Shown here one piece after another: positions 1 to 7,354 of a stretch of DNA of 45,054 nucleotides (position 1 is the stretch's first letter; the number at the start of each line of letters is the position of its first letter). The DNA lies in NCBI GenBank assembly GCA_965659685.1, contig CBFHXB010000018.1:1-45054 (forward strand). The letters are read 5' to 3'. The stretch is from MGIIa-L3 sp11892u (GTDB taxonomy: Archaea; Thermoplasmatota; Poseidoniia; Poseidoniales; Poseidoniaceae). The notes under the pieces were generated by a model. The model worked only from the letters and a program-made list of their open reading frames with translations. It did not search any database and was not told the DNA's origin. The position numbers and the translations under genes were made by a program.

Positions 1-98
1 AGGGATATGGGGCCGGCGAGCAAGGAGCGTTCATGAGCGACGTTTCCGCGAGCCTTGATGGCGTTGAAGCGGTCTTCCTCGACCTCGACGGCACCATT
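1..98 (+). repeat. Left copy of duplicated phosphatase 5' end
   Basis: This stretch matches 1878-1975 base for base in spacing (offset 1877, no indels). Both copies open with AGGGATATG, followed after 23 further bases by an ATG. The first 66 coding bases differ at 7 places, and 60-97 are identical to 1937-1974, the part encoding HAD motif I (DLDGT). The upstream 32 bases are less conserved. The copies lie in the same direction and flank the HNH gene. Confidence 0.85.
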
Positions 99-101
99 CA
101 C
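33..101 (+). pseudogene. Truncated 5' end of a NagD-type HAD phosphatase gene
   Basis: Reading from the ATG gives MSDVSASLDGVEAVFLDLDG followed by TI, nearly the same as the start of the intact phosphatase at 1910 (MSDVNASLDG...). Similarity stops right after motif I. The frame then runs through unrelated codons to a stop at 204-206, antisense to the end of the HNH gene. The fragment keeps the catalytic Asp motif but lacks the rest of the fold, so it cannot encode an enzyme. It most simply represents the decapitated start of the original gene, left behind when the HNH cassette was inserted. A degenerated tandem duplication is the alternative. Confidence 0.8.
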
Positions 102-145
102 CGCTCTTCATGGCCCGAACCTTGCTGTTCTGAAGAAGACGGTAT

Positions 146-1735
146 TCACTCAAGCCGTCGGATGTACGTCTTCGAGCCCGACCCGTCGAACTCCACGCTG
201 CCCTGAAAGGCGTGCTCGAGCATTTTCCGTGCCGTCCACGTCTTTGGAAACCCGAGCTCGATGCCAAGCCGCTTGAGGGACAATTCGGAATCATGTTGTT
301 CCTGAACGGCGTTGGAGAGTTTCGTGAGCAAGCATGCCTCACCGATCTCGGGCAAATACGGCGTGACGGCGTCCCGAAAGGCGTTGCCGGCCGAGGCGTG
401 CTTTCCTTCCGTGGTCATTGGACTGGTTTTGACTGGGCGGGGTTCCGAGGGTTTCAATCGAACCTCGCCCTTGCCCTCCTCGTCGGTTTGCACCTCAAGT
501 TCAGATCCGAAGGCATCCTTGAGGATCTTCATCAGACCCCAGCTCTTCGGGTACCCGGCTTCTGTGGTGATGGTTTTCGTCGACCGCTTTTCGGGGTCAG
601 CATACTTGATTCGGCCCACCAACGTGGACATCGCCGCGAATTCTGTGGTGGAAAGGTGGGGAATGAAGAGCGATTTGACGATCTCCTGCCGTTTTTCGGT
701 GGAGGCGCCTGACGTGTCGTTGGCGGGTTGATGCGGTGGTTCTGGGGGGCCGTCTGAGGTGGCGCCCCTCGACCAATACCGCACCGTGCCGTCATCGCGG
801 TACGAGGCCTGGCCTGCCAGCAGGTCTTCGAGCAAGGTGTTCATCGATGTGGACTTCGCGCGCCCAAGGCTGAGAAACAAGACGCGTAGCGAGCGATCAA
901 AGGGGTCGCTCCGCTTCACCTGATTCCCTAGTTGAGCCTGCTTGATTTCCCCCTTGGCCGGAATTTGTTCAAAGATCATGCTTCGGAGCTGAGCGACCGT
1001 GATGTCTGGCACCTCTTCGACGGGGTCCGGAGCCGGTTGAGCCTCTTCGGTTGGGCGGGGTGCGGCCTGGGGCGCAGGCGAAGGGGCCGTTCGCGTTCGG
1101 TCGCGATCCTGTGCTGAACCACGGAACCATCCACGCCAATCAAAGGAGAACAGTCCGCGGGAGCGGTTCGGCGCATCGCGGGGCCGGGGTCGGGGTGTGT
1201 TGGCGCCACCAGAGGACGGAACGGCCAGCGTTGTGTTTGAGGCACGTGCAAACCATCTGGTTCCGGTTCGCTCCCGTTCCCTGCCCCCGGAGGCCAGTCG
1301 GAGGAACTCCCGATGAACGGACGGTACGTTGGCTCCACGAGCATGGCCGTAGTCCACGGTGACGAAATTCCAAATTACATAGGCTTCGATGCTGTTCCAA
1401 GCACCAATGGTGGGTTCGTTCCCCAGCAAGGAGACCTTGAGCTCGGCACGCGCCGAGTTGCAGATTTTACACATCAGCATCTTGTTGTCAAGGGTATTCG
1501 AGCCTCCAAGATTGAGATCAAGAATGTGTTCGGTGTTGTAGTTGTTGCCGCTCAACAACGTGCCGCAGTGGACACAATCGATCTCGTATTCCACCATCTT
1601 GTTGCGCTTTTCCTTGGACAAAGCGTTGCCGTTGTTTGGCTTCTTCTTGGCCTGGACGTGGGCCTTGGCCACGGACAACTCGTTCTTGTAGACCAGACGA
1701 AGGTTCTCGAAGCTGAAGAAATCCACCGTCTTCAC
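146..1735 (-). CDS. HNH endonuclease with three C-terminal winged-helix-like modules
   Basis: About 529 residues from a GTG at 1735; an internal ATG at 1597 would give 483. Residues 54-93 form a zinc-bound HNH (treble-clef) nuclease: CVHC, then EHILDLNLGG, then CKICN, with His70 as the likely general base. A Pro/Arg-rich linker (about 150-243) follows. Then come three similar modules of roughly 75 residues at about 245-323, 350-428 and 450-528, each with helices, a 'G..K' turn and a final strand pair. They resemble OST-HTH/LOTUS or other winged-helix domains, but this assignment is by eye. The gene sits, opposite in direction, between two copies of the phosphatase 5' end. The HNH-coding part looks poorer in GC than its surroundings. 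The reading frame stays open to 2365, but that part overlaps the phosphatase gene and is rejected. A role in its own cassette's mobility is inferred. Confidence 0.75.
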   Translation of the reverse strand: MKTVDFFSFENLRLVYKNELSVAKAHVQAKKKPNNGNALSKEKRNKMVEYEIDCVHCGTLLSGNNYNTEHILDLNLGGSNTLDNKMLMCKICNSARAELKVSLLGNEPTIGAWNSIEAYVIWNFVTVDYGHARGANVPSVHREFLRLASGGRERERTGTRWFARASNTTLAVPSSGGANTPRPRPRDAPNRSRGLFSFDWRGWFRGSAQDRDRTRTAPSPAPQAAPRPTEEAQPAPDPVEEVPDITVAQLRSMIFEQIPAKGEIKQAQLGNQVKRSDPFDRSLRVLFLSLGRAKSTSMNTLLEDLLAGQASYRDDGTVRYWSRGATSDGPPEPPHQPANDTSGASTEKRQEIVKSLFIPHLSTTEFAAMSTLVGRIKYADPEKRSTKTITTEAGYPKSWGLMKILKDAFGSELEVQTDEEGKGEVRLKPSEPRPVKTSPMTTEGKHASAGNAFRDAVTPYLPEIGEACLLTKLSNAVQEQHDSELSLKRLGIELGFPKTWTARKMLEHAFQGSVEFDGSGSKTYIRRLE

Positions 1736-1796
1736 CCTCGGCCGCTCGGCAGGGTGCGCCTCAACGCACCCCACGTCGTGTTGTTCGGTGACATCG

Positions 1797-1802
1797 AATA
1801 AA
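1797..1802 (-). promoter_or_regulatory. Possible TATA box for the HNH gene
   Basis: On the minus strand this reads TTTATT, about 62 bases before the GTG at 1735, in otherwise GC-rich sequence. It would give a short leader. It is the only AT-rich hexamer seen in the right arm of the cassette. Confidence 0.3.
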
Positions 1803-1877
1803 CCCAAGGCGAAGAATTCGCCCACGGCGCACGGTACATGGCCGACCAACCTGTGCGCGAGGGCTTCCTTCAGCGGC

Positions 1878-1975
1878 AGGGATATGTGGCCGATGACAAC
1901 ACACGGACCATGAGCGACGTGAACGCAAGCCTCGACGGCGTTGAAGCGGTCTTCCTCGACCTCGACGGCACCATC
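1878..1975 (+). repeat. Right copy of duplicated phosphatase 5' end
   Basis: Partner of 1-98. This copy is continuous with the full-length phosphatase gene, so it supplies the working start codon, motif I and the immediate upstream sequence. In an insertion model this is the replacement 5' end carried by the element; its divergence from the left copy suggests it came from a related strain. Confidence 0.85.
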
Positions 1976-2707
1976 TACCTCGGTGGCGACTTGATCCCTG
2001 GAGCGCTCGACTTCCTCGAACGGTGCCAAAGCAAGGGCGTCCGTCGTTACTTCCTCTCCAACAATTCCAGCCGATCTGTGACGCAATACCACGCCAAGTT
2101 GGCCAACCTCGGCATCCCGTGCACGGAGGAGGACATCCTGCTTTCCACCCATGATCTGCTGGCTTGGCTGGCCGATGAGGGCGTCACGCGTACCTACGCC
2201 GTGGCCACCGAAGGCATGTGCGCCATGATGGAAGACGTAGGCATCTCCACACGGGACGAGGACCCGGAATACGTGGTCCTTGGTTACGACACCGAGATCA
2301 CGTATGCCAAATTGGAAACCGCCAGCGTGCACCTCCACCGTGGCGTTCCGCTTGTGGCCAGCCACCCCGACATGGTGTGCCCCTCACCGGACGGTGGCTT
2401 GCCCGACGTTGGGGCATACTTGGCCCTCTTCGAAGCCACGACGGGCGTCACACCCGATCACATTTGCGGCAAGCCAAACCCGGGCATGATCCTCCATGCG
2501 GTGGAAGCCCTCGGCTTGAGGCCAGACCAGTGCGCCATGGTCGGCGATCGCCTGTACACCGACATCGCCATGGCCAACCGTGCTGGCGTGGTCGGCGTGC
2601 TGGTGCTCTCTGGCGAGGCGACGGAGGACGACGTGGCGGCCCTCCCCGAAGACGCCCTCCAAACCCCCGACCTCGTCGTGGCGAGTGTGGACGACCTGTT
2701 GCGTTAA
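1910..2707 (+). CDS. NagD-type HAD-IIA phosphatase
   Basis: 265 residues, the usual size for the HAD-IIA (NagD, phosphoglycolate or p-nitrophenyl phosphatase) group. Motif I is FLDLDGTIYLG, motif II is the FLSNNSS region, the motif III Lys lies in CGKPNPGM, and motif IV is MVGDRLYTDI. The cap domain lies between motifs II and III, as expected for C2a caps. A likely role is dephosphorylating small metabolites such as phosphoglycolate or nucleotides in the cytoplasm; the substrate cannot be read from the sequence. I start at 1910, not at the upstream ATG at 1838, because the truncated copy at 33 starts at the matching codon and similarity is strongest from there. The gene is intact despite the cassette just upstream. 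Confidence 0.9.
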   Translation: MSDVNASLDGVEAVFLDLDGTIYLGGDLIPGALDFLERCQSKGVRRYFLSNNSSRSVTQYHAKLANLGIPCTEEDILLSTHDLLAWLADEGVTRTYAVATEGMCAMMEDVGISTRDEDPEYVVLGYDTEITYAKLETASVHLHRGVPLVASHPDMVCPSPDGGLPDVGAYLALFEATTGVTPDHICGKPNPGMILHAVEALGLRPDQCAMVGDRLYTDIAMANRAGVVGVLVLSGEATEDDVAALPEDALQTPDLVVASVDDLLR

Positions 2708-2749
2708 AGTCCACCAGTCTCCTTAAGGGAGCGCCGCGAATGAACCACC

Positions 2750-3478
2750 GTGCACCGCTTCCCCTTGCTGATGCTGACGCTGTTGCTCGCTTCGAGTGCA
2801 GGGTGCCTGTCCAACGAACCGCTCGAATTTGACGTCACCCTCAGTTCGGAACAAGCGGCCGTGATCCAGACCTACGTCGACGGAGTTTTGAGCGAAACCT
2901 CGGCGGCCGAAGTGGCGTTCAATTTCTCTGGAGCGCCAACCGCAACCACGTACACGTTGGCCGTTTCCGACGGCCGAGAACCGTTGACGGTCTCGGCCGA
3001 AGAGGGTGTGCTCGTGCCCCTTACGTTCGCTGCTCACGGGGTTCACAACGTGACCGCAACCGCCGAAGATGCCCAGGGGCGGAGCGCCAGCATGACCTTC
3101 TCGGTGCGCGTGAACCTTCACCTCGTTTGGACGGAGGAAGGGACCCAAGATCCCGGTGTGCTGAGTTTCGACCCATTGCCGGTCCATGGAGGGCCCTTCG
3201 CAGATTACATCACCATCGAATCGGTCGTCAGCAATCCTGACTTGATTGAGACCCTTGGCGGAGGGCGTGAGGTGGACGTCACGTGGCGCCTCATCGATCC
3301 GCTCGGCTTTACGTGCCAGCAGCACTCTGACGTGGTGCACGAAGGAGAGTCGGCGGCTTGGACCAGCTTGTATTTCACGACGTACGAAGCCCATGATCTG
3401 ACCGTGGACTACAACGAAGGGCAAGACGAAATCGACGTGCAGCACACCGTGGTGGTCATCTACGACCCGGCGCCATAG
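2750..3478 (+). CDS. Putative lipoprotein, function unknown
   Basis: 242 residues from a GTG. The N-terminus is a short charged segment, a hydrophobic stretch and a lipobox (SSAGC, Cys19), so the protein is probably exported and lipid-anchored on the outer face of the membrane. The remainder is rich in Thr, Val, Asp and Glu and looks like two beta-sandwich (Ig or PKD-like) domains, with phrases such as VPLTFAAHGVHNVTATAED typical of PKD folds. No catalytic motif is visible. It follows the phosphatase by 42 bases on the same strand and could share its transcript. No family beyond the fold guess is recognised. Confidence 0.75.
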   Translation: MHRFPLLMLTLLLASSAGCLSNEPLEFDVTLSSEQAAVIQTYVDGVLSETSAAEVAFNFSGAPTATTYTLAVSDGREPLTVSAEEGVLVPLTFAAHGVHNVTATAEDAQGRSASMTFSVRVNLHLVWTEEGTQDPGVLSFDPLPVHGGPFADYITIESVVSNPDLIETLGGGREVDVTWRLIDPLGFTCQQHSDVVHEGESAAWTSLYFTTYEAHDLTVDYNEGQDEIDVQHTVVVIYDPAP

Positions 3479-3484
3479 TGGGCT

Positions 3485-4306
3485 TCAGCCCATGGATCCG
3501 AGGGCCATCAGCGCCAAGATGAACAGGATCACCACGGCGATGGCCAAAACCACCGTCGCCACGACCAAGCTTCCACCAAACAACAAGGACACTGCACCGA
3601 CCAAGCGCTGCACGGGTGAATCCCCCTCCACGACCGGTGCTGTGGCCTCCGTCCCGTCAGCACCGTAGGAGGCGTGGTGAGTGACCAAGGCCGGGGGGCG
3701 TATTGCCTGACCGAAGATTGGCAAACCGATGGCCAGAGGAACGAGCAAACAACAGGCCACACCCACGTAGTTCAGCGCCTCTGGATTCTCAATGAAGCCC
3801 CCACCGGTGCACGACATTTCCATCTCGCCCTCGTACTCGATTTCCTGACAATTCTCAGGATCGGGGCCGAGTTGTCCCATGCCGGCGAAGAAGACGATGA
3901 CGGCGAGGATGCCAACGGCGATGCCTGCCATGTTGATCCGATGGGCGATGGTGCGGGTCGAAGCGTACTGCTCGGACAGGGCTTCCACGGGCCCCGTAGC
4001 GGGCGTGGCGCTGTCCATGTCCTGTTCTGACCCACACGTCGGGCATTGAAATCGGCCCTTGTGGGACGCGGGGAGGGACAGCCGTTGACCGCACGACGCG
4101 CACGTCACGTCAACGGTCCCCATGGGGACCGCGGTTGGAGCTGCTGCTTCGGGGGCAGACGTTGGCTCAACTGGGGGCAACACCGAGGAGGTGGGCGCCT
4201 CTTTGGAAGCGCCCGTTCCAGCAAGGCGTTCCAGAAGTTCGGCCTTGCGGCCCGTCACCGGCAAACCTCGTGCCCGAAGCGCTTCCTTGAGTTCGGCCAC
4301 CGTCAT
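3485..4306 (-). CDS. SAP-domain / zinc-ribbon multi-pass membrane protein
   Basis: About 273 residues from the ATG at 4306, where the SAP-like helix-turn-helix begins (MTVAELKEALRARGLP); GTG starts at 4330 or 4354 are possible. After a low-complexity Pro/Ala linker comes a zinc ribbon (CASCGQRL ... CPTCGSEQ). Then come about four hydrophobic segments, two of them around a Cys-containing loop (ENCQEIEYEG...SCTGGG). SAP domains usually bind DNA, yet here one is joined to a membrane domain, so it may instead be a protein-binding module. The start region is divergent with the SemiSWEET gene, about 110 bases away. Similar SAP plus zinc-ribbon architectures seem common in marine archaeal proteins of unknown role; no specific function is claimed. 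Confidence 0.7.
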   Translation of the reverse strand: MTVAELKEALRARGLPVTGRKAELLERLAGTGASKEAPTSSVLPPVEPTSAPEAAAPTAVPMGTVDVTCASCGQRLSLPASHKGRFQCPTCGSEQDMDSATPATGPVEALSEQYASTRTIAHRINMAGIAVGILAVIVFFAGMGQLGPDPENCQEIEYEGEMEMSCTGGGFIENPEALNYVGVACCLLVPLAIGLPIFGQAIRPPALVTHHASYGADGTEATAPVVEGDSPVQRLVGAVSLLFGGSLVVATVVLAIAVVILFILALMALGSMG

Positions 4307-4418
4307 GGCCTCGGGGGCTTTCGATGCCACGTTGCTCTCTCGCTCACCTGCCACATCAACGTGCCCCCGAAACCGAAGTGGGGAGGGCTTGATGAGTGGG
4401 GAGTGTGGGCCTCGAAGC

Positions 4419-4685
4419 ATGGCGACATGGTGGGTTGAAGCCATCGGCCTTGTGGCCGGTGGATTGGGCATCGTCGCTTGGGTTCCTCAAATCCGGGAAG
4501 TATGGGTGCATGGTCGTCACGAGGGCATTTCCATCCCCACGTTTGGCCTCGTTTCGGTGGCCTTGCTCCTGTGGTTGGTGTACGGCCTCATCGTCGAAAG
4601 TCCCGCGATGATCATCGCCAACATCGCCACCTTGGTGGTGATCCTCGCCGTGGTGGTGGGCGTGGTCCGGTTACGACGGGGTTGA
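4419..4685 (+). CDS. SemiSWEET sugar transporter (PQ-loop family)
   Basis: 88 residues, the normal size of a SemiSWEET half-transporter with three transmembrane helices (about 5-24, 37-57 and 62-82). The PQ motif of the family is visible in VAWVPQIREVW, followed by the HEGIS loop and PTFGLVSVALLLWLVYGL. SemiSWEETs dimerise to move sugars such as sucrose or glucose across the membrane by facilitated diffusion. The start is the ATG at 4419, which puts the first helix at the N-terminus; an in-frame ATG at 4392 would add nine residues. Its last 15 bases overlap the end of the convergent methyltransferase gene. Confidence 0.85.
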   Translation: MATWWVEAIGLVAGGLGIVAWVPQIREVWVHGRHEGISIPTFGLVSVALLLWLVYGLIVESPAMIIANIATLVVILAVVVGVVRLRRG

Positions 4686-5552
4686 GCCGGTCCTTGCTTT
4701 GACCATCTCAACGTACAGGCTCATCTGAGGTTGGGTTCGGTCCATGTCGGGGCCCTGCATGGCAGCAGAAACCGAACCACGGTGCTTGCTTTCGAGCACG
4801 TGTTCGAAACCTGCGTCGCGTCCAATTGGCTGAAGGCGCTTGAAATCCCAGCCGTTGATGTGCTCGCCGGGTAGATCGGGGTTGAATTCCAAACCGGACT
4901 TGAACTCCATCAGCAACGCATCATAGTCCCGTTCGCTGACGTCGAATGCGGGCATTGTGGTCTCGCCGGCATGCACGTAATGCCTCATCTTCACCGACGC
5001 CAATTCGCGGGTCAAGAAATCGGAAGGCGTCGCTTGTCCTTTGACGAGGTAGCGTGCATCGTGTTCGAATTGATGGCGACGCCACGACCAAAAGTCGTTG
5101 TCGAACGAACTGACTTGGTACAGGTACCACGCGTCGGGGCACACGATCCGAAGCACGCCACCCGGTTTGAGCACGCGAAACGCTTCGTGAATGAAGCGTT
5201 CCACGTGTTCAGTCTCGACGTGTTCAATGACGTGAGAGGCGTAGATGTTGTCCACTGTAACGTCCGCATACGGAAGTGGATCCGAACGGATGTCGTAGTG
5301 CACAAGGTGCTTGTTGGCCGGCTTGTTTCCGTGGTAGTACTCGCTGATATAGTCCAGCGAGATGAAACCTGGAAGGTGGTAATCGCCCGCCCCAACGTTG
5401 AGGTTGATGCCCTTACGGAAACGCGTTTCTGAGGCTCGAGAGCGGACGGTCAATTCGTAGCCCATGGCGTCCAACGTCCACCGAACGAAACGGTACGGGG
5501 TGGACAAGAGGGCGGTGACGATTCCCAAACCTCGCCCACTCCAACGAAACAC
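4671..5552 (-). CDS. SAM-dependent class I methyltransferase
   Basis: 293 residues from a GTG at 5552. The Rossmann core shows motif I as NLNVGAGDYHLPG, followed by FISLDYI (motif II acidic residue). Next are the acidic HYDIRSDPLPYADVTVD segment, the YASHVIEHV signature (motif IV, type-11 methyltransferases) and RVLKPGGVLRIVCPD. This pattern fits the Methyltransf_11 group that often acts on sugars, lipids or small molecules near glycan genes. The first 25 residues are hydrophobic and basic and may touch the membrane. A TATA-like AT-rich patch at 5572-5583 lies about 20-30 bases before the GTG, supporting a leaderless start; an internal ATG at 5465 is the alternative. The substrate is unknown. 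Confidence 0.8.
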   Translation of the reverse strand: MFRWSGRGLGIVTALLSTPYRFVRWTLDAMGYELTVRSRASETRFRKGINLNVGAGDYHLPGFISLDYISEYYHGNKPANKHLVHYDIRSDPLPYADVTVDNIYASHVIEHVETEHVERFIHEAFRVLKPGGVLRIVCPDAWYLYQVSSFDNDFWSWRRHQFEHDARYLVKGQATPSDFLTRELASVKMRHYVHAGETTMPAFDVSERDYDALLMEFKSGLEFNPDLPGEHINGWDFKRLQPIGRDAGFEHVLESKHRGSVSAAMQGPDMDRTQPQMSLYVEMVKARTGSTPS

Positions 5553-5571
5553 AACGAGGTGAACGGTGTGT

Positions 5572-5583
5572 GTAAATGTTTAC
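5572..5583 (-). promoter_or_regulatory. TATA-like palindrome before the methyltransferase gene
   Basis: The sequence GTAAATGTTTAC has 5-bp arms around a 2-bp centre and lies 20-31 bases upstream of the GTG at 5552. This is the spacing of a TATA box in front of a leaderless transcript. The palindrome could also be a regulator site, but a single case proves nothing. Confidence 0.45.
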
Positions 5584-5626
5584 GCGCGAGGAATTCGGAC
5601 GACGTCTCAGCACCGTGGTGGGGGCA

Positions 5627-6166
5627 TCAGGCGGAGGTGGCGCGTCGAAGCACTTCCGTCTCGAGGTCCGCGAAGGCTTGCTCGATGCGCTCGGACAATT
5701 TGGCGTCAAGACGTGTTTGGAGGGCCTTCAGCAGCACGGGGGGGAGGTTGAGTTCAAGCGATGCGTGGCCCGACACCCGCGTGGAATTGGGCCCTTCGGC
5801 CTCCACCCGATACACGCTGGTCATGGAGGTGATCGGCAAGCCGATGCTGCGGTACACGTCGATCTGCATCGATGCCCTCGGCTCGTAAGCGACGATTTCC
5901 TCGAACACGGTTCGGCCTGGCATCAATTCGCATCCGCGTTGCGCCCCAATGCCGCCCGTCGGGCTTGCGTCTTCAGCCCATGACCGGTGGATGCTGCTGC
6001 TCCACCCGCCGACGTCGCTGAAGCCGTCCAACACCGCCCAGACCTCCGCAAGCGGATGGGGCACGGTGCGCGAGGCTTCCACGGTGAAGGGCACAAACGC
6101 GGCTTGCGTCGGTGCGCCATCAAGGTGCGGGTGGGCGGCTTCACCGGCCCACCGCGTCAATTTCAC
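5627..6166 (-). CDS. SRPBCC (START/polyketide-cyclase-like) family protein
   Basis: 179 residues from a GTG that overlaps the glutamine synthetase stop codon (GTGA), so the two are translationally coupled. After about 25 residues the SRPBCC pattern starts: FTVEASRTVPHPLAEVWAVL, then GWSSSI, later ERI/EEIVAYEPRASM-type strands and a long C-terminal helix (LLKALQTRLDAKLSERIEQAF). The fold forms a deep hydrophobic pocket and members bind lipids, hormones or aromatic metabolites, or act as cyclases. No catalytic residues are recognised. The coupling to glutamine synthetase is unusual and may mean a shared expression need, not a shared reaction. Confidence 0.75.
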   Translation of the reverse strand: MKLTRWAGEAAHPHLDGAPTQAAFVPFTVEASRTVPHPLAEVWAVLDGFSDVGGWSSSIHRSWAEDASPTGGIGAQRGCELMPGRTVFEEIVAYEPRASMQIDVYRSIGLPITSMTSVYRVEAEGPNSTRVSGHASLELNLPPVLLKALQTRLDAKLSERIEQAFADLETEVLRRATSA

Positions 6167-7173
6167 ATCGCGGACTTGGTCGTCTCGATGATGACGGCGC
6201 CGATCTTGTACGGGTCACCGTTGGACGCGGGGCGGCGGTCTTCGAGGCGGCCAACCCAGCCGTCGGCCGGCACGGTGGCGGGCACGCGGATGGATGCCCC
6301 GCGGTCCGACACGCCGTAGGAGAACTGGTCGATGGATTGGGTCTCGTGGAGGCCCGTCAGACGCTCTTCATTGTGCGCGCCATAAACGGCCATGTGCTTC
6401 TCGATGTTGCGGCCGAAGGCTTCGCAGATGTTGTCGAACATGTCCTTGCCGCCGACGTCGCGCATCGCGCCGTTCGAGAAGTTGGCGTGCATGCCCGAGC
6501 CGTTCCAATCGCCCTTGATGGGCTTGGGGTGGTACTCGATGTAGTAGCCGTAGCTCTCCGTCAGGCGATCAAGCAGGTAGCGGGCGACCCACAATTCGTC
6601 ACCGGCACGCTTGGCGCCCTTGGCGAACACTTGGAATTCCCACTGTCCGCAGGCCACTTCCTGGTTGATGCCTTCGAAGTTGATGCCGGCCTCGAGGCAC
6701 ATGTCGGCGTGCTCTTCGACCATGGCACGGCCGTGGGTGTTCTTTCCACCCACGGAACAGTAGTAGAGGCCTTGTGGGCCAGGGTAGCCGCCCACTGGGA
6801 AACCAAGTGGAAGTTGAGTGGCCACGTCCATGATGAAGTATTCCTGTTCGAAACCGAACCAGAAATCGGCGTCGTCATCGTCGATGGTCGCACGGCCGTT
6901 GCTGGGGTGTGGCGTGCCGTCCGGGTTCATCACTTCGCACATCACCAGGTAGCCGTTGACGCGTGCAGGGTCGGGGAAGATCGCCACAGGCTTCAGCAAG
7001 CAGTCGGAGGAGCCGCCCTCGGCTTGACGCGTTGACGAGCCGTCAAACATCCAGATTGGGCATTCTTCCAACGTGCCCTCGAAATTGTTTCGCACCATCG
7101 TCTTGCTGCGCATGTTCTGCGTGGGTTCGTAGCCGTCCAACCAGATGTACTCCAACTTCGCTTTATCGTCCAT
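6163..7173 (-). CDS. Glutamine synthetase, type II (eukaryote-like)
   Basis: 336 residues, the short GSII length rather than about 450-470 of GSI. It makes glutamine from glutamate, ammonia and ATP, the main entry of ammonium into biosynthesis. Visible features are the N-terminal beta-grasp YIWLDGY and PIWMFDGSSTRQAEGGSSDC; the metal-binding FGFEQEYF; PQGLYYCSVG; the CGQWEFQVF and GDWNGSGMHANFS ATP/substrate elements; and SIDQFSYGVSDRGASIRVP near the C-terminus. I start at the ATG at 7173 because GGGAGG lies about 12 bases before it; the frame is open to 7236. The promoter holds a perfect inverted repeat. GSII is typical of eukaryotes and some bacteria, so this copy may have been acquired by transfer. 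Confidence 0.92.
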   Translation of the reverse strand: MDDKAKLEYIWLDGYEPTQNMRSKTMVRNNFEGTLEECPIWMFDGSSTRQAEGGSSDCLLKPVAIFPDPARVNGYLVMCEVMNPDGTPHPSNGRATIDDDDADFWFGFEQEYFIMDVATQLPLGFPVGGYPGPQGLYYCSVGGKNTHGRAMVEEHADMCLEAGINFEGINQEVACGQWEFQVFAKGAKRAGDELWVARYLLDRLTESYGYYIEYHPKPIKGDWNGSGMHANFSNGAMRDVGGKDMFDNICEAFGRNIEKHMAVYGAHNEERLTGLHETQSIDQFSYGVSDRGASIRVPATVPADGWVGRLEDRRPASNGDPYKIGAVIIETTKSAM

Positions 7174-7207
7174 AAGAATCGGCTTCCTCCCTGACGAGGC
7201 GGTATAT

Positions 7208-7245
7208 GAACAATTTTGCCATGCTTTGCTAGTCATAAATTGTTC
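7208..7245 (-). promoter_or_regulatory. Inverted repeat in the glutamine synthetase promoter
   Basis: GAACAATTT at 7208-7216 and AAATTGTTC at 7237-7245 are exact reverse complements separated by 20 bp. On the minus strand the upstream arm runs into a TATA-like AATTTATG, and the downstream arm falls about where transcription would start, leaving a roughly 35-base leader containing the GGGAGG site. This geometry suits a repressor that covers the TATA box and start site. The arms do not match the known NrpR operator (GGA-N8-TCC). Confidence 0.55.
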
Positions 7246-7354
7246 TGTATCGCAATCTTTCTGTTCATTTGAATACCCTATGTCTCGACTTCTTCACAAA
7301 CGATGAGGCGTTTGGAGGGTGTGAACCGCCCGAGATGCGCGGGTGAACAACCGC
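7246..7354. other. AT-rich upstream region of glutamine synthetase, no gene
   Basis: About 110 bases between the operator-like repeat and the end of the secreted hydrolase gene. It is visibly richer in A and T at the glutamine synthetase side and GC-rich at the other. No open frame, hairpin with T-run or further copy of the repeat was seen. Confidence 0.5.

Noticed and set aside
1736..2365. Upstream extension of the HNH reading frame to 2365
   Set aside because: It runs antisense through the well-supported phosphatase gene and has no nuclease-like or other family features; open antisense frames are common in this GC-rich sequence.
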